Below are positions 57,721-64,000 of a stretch of 64,000 nucleotides of DNA, piece by piece (positions within the stretch are counted from its first letter, which is position 1; each line of letters starts with the position of its first letter). Source of the DNA: Trifolium pratense (Eukaryota; Streptophyta; Magnoliopsida; Fabales; Fabaceae). Location of the stretch: NCBI RefSeq assembly GCF_020283565.1, contig NC_060064.1:15148337-15212336 (forward strand), written 5' to 3'. The translations under genes were made by a program, and so were the position numbers. The notes under the pieces were generated by a model. The model did no database searches, was not told the origin of the DNA, and saw only the letters and a list, made by a program, of their open reading frames with translations.

Positions 57721-58439
57721 AATATGACTCTTTGTAACTGAGATTTGCTTATCAGAGGCTTGGTTTCAAGAATTATTCTAATCTTTTTTCTTCTTGGTTT
57801 TTCTGCAACTATCCGTCATATTACTGGTTTCTCACATTTTAGTTTTCCATCTGTAATCTGGCAGTATGAATTACACAATTCTGGAGAAATCGGGACAGCT
57901 TTGTGGGGATTATTTGTAACTATAATCTTCTGATTAGCGGCTTGGTTTCAATAAATCTTTAATGTTTCTCTTGACTTTCAGCACATGTTTTGTGATGTTC
58001 ACAGGGTATGTGTTACTTGGGTTTGATGTGCAACAGAGGTCTCCTTTTCCAATCACACTTGCATCTTGCTAAATTTTCTGTCTGAAGTGGAGAAGTAGAA
58101 GATGAGTGCCTATACCCTTTGTACTGCGTATTCTATCAACCATTTGATGTTGCTAGGCTTAATTTGGCGATCTGAACTTAGGTGTGAAAATTCTTGCTTC
58201 CATGTTTCTTTATTCTTCTCAAAAGCTTGGGCTGGGTTTAGCACATACTTTTTTCATTCATCCTTGGGATACAATTGGTCTTTTTTTAAATATATATGTG
58301 TGTGTGTATTGTTTTTGTTCCTATTCAGTTGTCCTTTTTTTTGACAACTACAGTTGTCCTTTAATCGTGTGCAAGCTGGTGTTGCTGTTTGCTTTTTTTC
58401 AGTGTTTGTGTGTTTATGTATTTGGACCTTGAGTAACTC
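57721..58439 (+). repeat. array-like lead-in to unit 4
   Basis: It parallels 47800-48300: GTAATCTGGCAGTATGAATT, TTTGTGGGGATTATTTGTAA, GTCTGAAGTGGAGAAGTAGA and the GTGTGCAAGCTG region occur in the same order. Confidence 0.6.
58326..58362 (-). repeat. T-run micro-insertion with 12-bp direct repeats, empty site in unit 3
   Basis: CAGTTGTCCTTT occurs at 58326-58337 and 58351-58362, separated by TTTTTGACAACTA. The paralogous site near 48205-48225 reads TAGTTGTTCTTTAATCGTGT with a single copy and no T run. Confidence 0.75.
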
Positions 58440-60980
58440 TTTGCCCTTCCCAAGATGAGCAAGTTTGGACAATTTGGTTAAGTCATATGTGCTGTTTGTC
58501 CTGACGATTTGTTCATTGGGAACAACTTAACTTTGATGGGGGAGGTTTTCTATAATCGTCTTTTAAATTTGCGATGATGAATATGATACTTCTTAAAAGA
58601 CATCCTCTTCATTTAAGGCCTCAGGGAGTTCTTTGTATTAGGAGGAAGCTGAAATTGTCTCTTAATATTGGTACACGATGTTCTAGCATATTGTTCCAAT
58701 GAGTCATCATCTTCTGCAGGCTGTCCTATAGTCGTTACTGTTGCTAGGCTATAGTTTGGTCATTACTGTTGAGAATCTTGCATTTCAATCTTTTTTGGAT
58801 AATCAACATCTACTTTTGTCAGCTCCTTTGAGTTTTTTGTGCGTGTGTTACAGGGGAGATAGCCTATAAATGTGTGGCAGGAATAGAAGTACACACTTAC
58901 TTTCCCGTTCTGCCTTTGATAAAACTGGTGATACATCTTACTATCGCCTTGGGATAAAACTGGTCATACTTCTTACTTTCCGTTCAGCCTTAGATAAATA
59001 AAACAGGTCATTTTTTTTTTCTTTCTGATGACTTGATTTCAGGGTTTGCTGTTCTAGTGTTCTGCAATAGGCTGCTGTCATGGAGATCGCTATGGATTGT
59101 GTTTTTATATGCTTTGTTCAATTTGTAGATATATCAAGGATTTCACTATTCTTATGAATCTTCTTTTATGGATCGGTTATCAAGAATTATTTGTTAATTT
59201 TTAGCTTATCGAATAAAACTCTTCAATGGATAATCGAGATGCGTTTATATGTTTTGCAGTGAGCCGAAGTCCGGATATCGATTCTTGATTCAACGGATAA
59301 TAACGGATTTTTTCAGATAGATAAATCAAATTTCATCAATGAGTTGTTCTTTATCATTCTTTATTTCTTGGCTTTGATGCAAGATAAACGAATTGAACTG
59401 TGAGCGTGTTTTTCTGCAGCGTGGGCTGTCAAAATATTAATTTTCTTCAGAGCATGGAGCCTCGAGATTTGATTTGCGATCTCTAGTAAAAAAATAAAAT
59501 TGTTATCAATATCTTTTTTTTGCTGATTCAATTTTTTCTGTTGATTCTTGTAGCATATATTTCTTGGTTTTTTATTTACACTTTGGTGTAGCAGTACAGG
59601 ATGTGGTTTTGATTTCTTGATATATTGATTAGTTTTACGTTTAATTTGTTGGCAGAATGCTGGAGTTCTAATGTGATTTTTCTGTTTTAGGGTGTTTCCA
59701 ATGTAATATCGGATAATGGTAATGTTTTGCGAAACTTGATACATGGTTATAACTTGGTGCTAAATTGTGAATTCAAACTGCATCTGTTTTCTGCCGTGTC
59801 GTCTGTTTTGAAGAAATAACTTGCTGTGTAATATCAAGCAATCAGGTTCGTTTTTGCACACTTTTCTGGATTGGGAATACTTTTATTGTCACTGTGTTAT
59901 CAAATTATTTGTTTACACCCTAGGTTTTCTTATATTTAAGTTTTTGATAATGTAATCTGACAGCCAAGTTAGAATAACAACCCTATTTTGTGGGTTAATC
60001 TCTCATGTCTGTTCACATAATTCCCCAATAACCCCTTTTAAGATAAGCATTTTAAAACAATACACATTTCAAGTTGGAACCATACAAACTGAACTGTGAA
60101 CTTGTTTTTTCTTTAGCGTGGGTTGTCAAAATATTAACTTTCTTCATAGCATGGAGCATGAAACTTGTTTTTTTATTGATTCTTATAGCATATATTTCTT
60201 GGTTTTATTATTTACTCTTTGGTGTTGCAGTTGAGGATGTGGTTTTGATTTCATGATATCTTGATCATTTTTACGTTTAATTTGTTGGCAGAATGCTGGA
60301 GTTCTCATGTGATTTTTCTGTATTACGGTGTTTCCAATTTAGTATCGGATAAAGGTAATGGTTTGCGATACTTGATACATGGTTGTAACTTAATGTTGAA
60401 TTGTGAATTGAACTGCACTGTTTTCTGCCATGTCGTCTGTTTTGAAGCAATAACTTGTTGTGTAGCATCAAACAATTAAGTTCGTTTTGGCACATTCTTC
60501 TTGATTATTACTCCTTTACACATTAGGTTTTCTTACATTTAATCTGGTCATATCTTCTACGAATCTTTACATTTCAGCTAGATTACTCAGTATCTACTTC
60601 TGCAGTTCTTTTAAGTTATTTGTGTGGGTGTTACAGGTCGCATGCTTTCCGTTCAGCCAATAAATGTGCGGAACCGGTGGCAGGCAGAGGTTTACATACT
60701 TTTTCATTCAGCGTTGGGATAAAACAGGTAATTTTTTGCTTACATGTGTATATGTTCTGGGAGAGTGTTGTAGTTTTTGTGTATATGTAGCATGATCGCG
60801 AGTATGAAGCATTTAATATTCTAGACTACATCACTTTTCCCTCCCCAAGCTTTAAGTTTTGATTTCCTTGTCTCTGTTGAAATCTAAGTCTTCAATAATT
60901 CTTTTTCGCTTGATATCAGGGTTTTCTGTACTTGTTTTCTTTTTTGCTTGGTAGGTATTTCGTATTGATACGCTCTTTTC
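58440..60980 (+). repeat. array unit 4, left part (modules V-X-Y-(X)-Y-Z)
   Basis: V is 58500-59010, X 59066-59490, Y 59590-59965, a fragment of X 60095-60165, a second Y 60220-60540 and Z 60540-60980. Z stops abruptly at CTCTTTTCAG (about 60981), where in units 1 and 2 it continues AATCTCAAGAATTTCACACA. Confidence 0.75.
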
Positions 60981-62104
60981 AGAAAATAGGGTCGTGTTTA
61001 CCAATGAGTCAAAAAACTAGCTTAACATTTGATATGACAGATGATAGTTGATACAAAGAAAACAAATGTTAACTGTTGAGACAATAATATAAATCATGGA
61101 GTTCTATCTTTTACAAATACCAGCCAGATCTAATCCCCACTAATACACATTGCAGAGAACATGATGGTAAAAGGAAAAAGAATATTCAAACCTGCAATTT
61201 TGGCACTTAGGTAGGACCTCAAATTAACTCCACCGCGTATATTTGGTCTGTTGACAAGCCTGAATTCTCGAGCAACTCTTTCAATGACAACAAAGATTTT
61301 TCCCATATATTTTCACAATACTCTTCAAATTTCTCGCGGGTTGTTGTGCTCCCGTAAGAAAAGAAGCCTCGAATAAATGAAGGATCCTTATATGTTATTT
61401 ATACATAGTATAATTACATCATGCCCTGATGGTTACAAAAATAAATACATTGACATTGTATTTTAGTTTAATTGGTTGCATCCCATTTCACTTGACTAGC
61501 TTTAACATATAAGGGAATTACATTCTTCAAATGTATTTCCCTTTACGGATTGGCATTACATTTGAAATAGAAACTTCCTTTAGATTTGCAAGTTAGATTA
61601 GAGAAAATACCATTAAACAATAAGCAGCAATGTCTTCAAGGGTAGTATGCACAACTCCCTTAACAGAGCTGAACACATATATTGCCAAAATTCAAGATCT
61701 AGTTTTGATGAAACTAGATTTTACATTTTACTTATCATTTTAGTCATTATATTATTAATTAATTAGTAGAGATTAGAGAATCCCGACACTCAAGCTTTTA
61801 GGACTGGTATCTCTTCAGCATCAGAAGAACATAGGTAAGGTCTGATTTTTTTGTAAATTCACATGTCTGTTATCATAGTTCTTCCTTTTCCTCACCAATT
61901 TATTTTTGGACTGGTATCTCTTCAGCACCAGAAGAACTTTCATTTTTTTGTAAATTCACATGTCTGTTATCATAGTTCTTCCAAAACCTCACCAAATTAC
62001 TTTGGGGAAGTTATTGAAAACTTAATCTTGACAACATAATTCAGTTTATGAACTGTCAGAATCATAGGGCTTTAGGAAAAATAATAATAATGAACATCAT
62101 TTGC
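60981..62104. other. unique segment between unit 4 Z and the lectin-kinase fragment
   Basis: This is non-array sequence. A 107-bp tandem duplication (61801 and 61908) is its only clear structure. Confidence 0.5.
61801..62014. repeat. 107-bp imperfect tandem duplication
   Basis: GGACTGGTATCTCTTCAGCA begins each unit (61801 and 61908). Both units continue with CAGAAGAAC, TTTTTTTGTAAATTCACATG and TCTGTTATCATAGTTCTTCC. Confidence 0.8.
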
Positions 62105-62530
62105 TAGGCTGATGGATCATAATAGTCAGAAACCACAATTGTGGCCAGAACCAGCGGGTTACCTAGCTCTGGAATACATGGACACAGGCAAGGCTAGAAA
62201 AGAATCTGACATATTCTGTTTCGGGGTTGTTTTGTTGGAGATAGCCTTTGGAAAAAAGTCATACACCACCAAGAATTGAAGGGTGAATTATCACCAGTCG
62301 AATGGGTTTGGGAGCTATACGGATTGAGAAATATCATTGCAGCAGTAGATCCAATGCTATATGGGCAATTTCATGTGAAGGAATGGGAATGTTTGCTAGT
62401 AGTTGGACTTTGGTGTGCTAATCCAGATAACACATCAAAGACCATCTATAAAGAAAGTGATTAAGGTACTCAACTTTGAAACCCCGTTACGAATTCTTCC
62501 ACAAAACATGCCATTCCTAGGTCCTCTGTC
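62105..62530 (+). pseudogene. L-type lectin receptor kinase (LecRK) kinase C-lobe fragment
   Basis: The first frame reads AGYLALEYMDTGKARKESDI then FCFGVVLLEIAFGKKS, the activation-loop end and DVxSFGVVxLEIA helix of LecRKs. A stop follows near 62275. A second frame reads ELSPVEWVWELYGLRNIIAA then VDPMLYGQFHVKEWECLLVV GLWCANPDNTS. A third frame finishes RPSIKKVIKVLNFETPLRIL P. WVWELYG, VGLWCA and RPSI..VIQVLNFE are diagnostic of LecRKs. At least two frameshifts and the loss of the lectin domain and N-lobe make it a pseudogene. Confidence 0.82.
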
Positions 62531-62879
62531 TTTTCCCATAATAAATATGCAATTTTTCTCGGTTCTCTCTTTCTTTAGGGCAACAGGTTAATTGAAAGTG
62601 AACAGATTGCAGTCACTTGGTTTGAAAGTGCAAGGAATGTCACATATCCAATTTGGGATCTTATGAGTTGAAGGTGCTGAAAAATTGTAGCGTTTTTAAT
62701 TTTTCATTATATTATCAATATTCTAGAATGATCCATATAATTGCAAAATGTTAATCAAGTTGGTTACTCTATCTGAATATATTATTGAATGCATACGTAA
62801 CATTAATCAGATAATTTCAAATTCATATTACCAACTTAATATCCTTCTAGTACTTCATATATGTGTAGCTGTTTATTAC
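62531..62879. other. spacer, no gene seen
   Basis: This is AT-rich sequence between the lectin-kinase fragment and the resumed array. Nothing is supported. Confidence 0.4.
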
Positions 62880-64000
62880 AGTGTAGTGTGTTTTAAAACA
62901 TTAATAATGTTTTGTGTAGTATCTAGCAATCAAGTTTGTACACTCTTTTGTTTGTTCTCTATGTTGTTTTAGTGTCATGTCTTCTCGGTAAGCCTATTGA
63001 TGTGCGGTGAGGGTTGGTGGTTATATAACTGACAAGTTTAGCCTTAGGTTTTTCACCTATAATCTTACAGTGCAAAAAATTTGAACAACTTTGTGGGGCA
63101 CTCTTTGTAACTATGATCTTCTGATCATTGACTTGGTTTGGGTAACTATTTTACTCTTCTTTCTTTTTTCTTGTGTTTTTTTATCAACTATTTGTTATAG
63201 TGTATCATCCTGTGAACAAATTAACGAGTACACATACCGTCATGTTCTGCATCCATGTTTGTTGATTCTTCTCTGTAAGCTTGGGCAAGAATGAGATATA
63301 ATTGGTCAAGTTTTACTTATATGTATATGTATTTGAGCTGAATAATTGTTCTTCGATAGTGTACAAGCTGGTGTTGAAGTTTTTGGGTGCTGAAGTTTGT
63401 AAGAAATAAATCATTTCTCTTCCCAAGATGTAGAATTTTCGCCAACTTGGTTACCTCATAGTGTACACCTTAATTTTCTGGAGAGATATTCTTTAATAAC
63501 TCTTTGCCCTTCTTTTACTGTTTAGTTTTTTTTATTTATTATTATTATTTGTGATTTATGATGGTGCCGCTGATACTGCTATAAAAATATCCTCTTCATT
63601 ACAGTGGCCTAAGGACTCGTCTGTATTACAAGGATGGAAAGTTTTTTCAATGAATCATAATCTTCTGTAGGCTTTAATATGGTAGTCTCTTCTAAGACTC
63701 TTTACATTTCAGTCTTTGTTTTGATACTCAGCATCTAGTTTTCTGTGTGGATGTTACAGAGAAAAGTTAACCTGTAAATGCGTGGTTTGCTATGGAATTT
63801 GTAGCCGGAAGAGGTTCATCATACTTTCTGTTAAACCGGTCATTTCTGTGTGGGTGTTACTGGTAAGTTAGCCTATTAATGTGTGTATTTGTCTATCTGT
63901 CAGCTTGGTTTGGCACTCCCAAGGACGAGGAGTTCTGGACAACCTTGGTTTGACACTCTTTTATTATGTGATTTGCCACTTTTGTTATTATTTTTTCTCT
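62880..64000 (+). repeat. array unit 4, right part (module W), cut by the window end
   Basis: GTGTAGTATCTAGCAATCAA, GTCTTCTCGGTAAGCCTATT, AACTATGATCTTCTGATCAT and AGGACTCGTCTGTATTACAA follow module W of unit 1 over at least 1.1 kb. The module continues beyond the window. Confidence 0.75.

Noticed and set aside
1..64000. CRISPR arrays, bacterial operons, riboswitches and replication origins
   Set aside because: Spliced nuclear genes and plant transposons dominate. No regularly spaced identical repeats with unique spacers were seen.

Overview
The window is nuclear DNA of a dicot plant, most likely a papilionoid legume. Its genes are intron-rich, the background is very AT-rich, and Stowaway, Tourist, hAT and Mutator elements are dense. 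The P5CR protein assembled from seven exons has 274 residues, the length I recall for legume P5CR proteins. The species is an inference.

0-22 kb is a gene-bearing segment. It holds the 3' eight exons of a CER1-like alkane-forming aldehyde decarbonylase (+, cut by the window start), an intronless chloroplast lycopene beta-cyclase (LCYB, +), a complete seven-exon pyrroline-5-carboxylate reductase (P5CR, -) and a complete two-exon SAM-dependent methyltransferase (+). They belong to separate processes (cuticle wax, carotenoids, proline, methylation) and form no pathway cluster. Between and inside them lie tRNA-derived SINE-like repeats, LTR and LINE remnants, MITEs and an unidentified Pro/Gly-rich gene fragment.

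22-32 kb is transposon-dominated. It has an LTR fragment with CATCGTGGCCACGATG-type palindromes, a 3.3-kb Mutator-like element with about 100-bp terminal inverted repeats and a perfect 9-bp target duplication that also contains a Helitron-like 3' end, and several non-autonomous hAT elements with perfect 8-bp duplications. One hAT carries a second hAT and a Tourist MITE nested inside it.

32.6-64 kb is the least explained part. It starts with a promoter-like segment (TATA box, CT-rich leader, telo-box), followed by a tandemly duplicated block. Next comes a 25-kb array built from one composite unit (modules here called V, X, Y, Z, W) present in four diverged copies. Scattered in it are a LysM-receptor-kinase fragment, an L-type lectin-receptor-kinase fragment, an antisense ribosomal protein S12 retropseudogene, a LINE tail and exon-like pieces of an unrecognised protein. 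The + strand is visibly T-rich with many TTTCTGCAG-like acceptors, as in plant introns. It may be, or once have been, one long rightward transcription unit with expanded introns.

The most unusual small-scale signal is a set of seven clean micro-insertions: a homopolymer T (or A) run with a few extra bases, flanked by 12-20-bp direct repeats. Two have an empty paralogous site in this same window.
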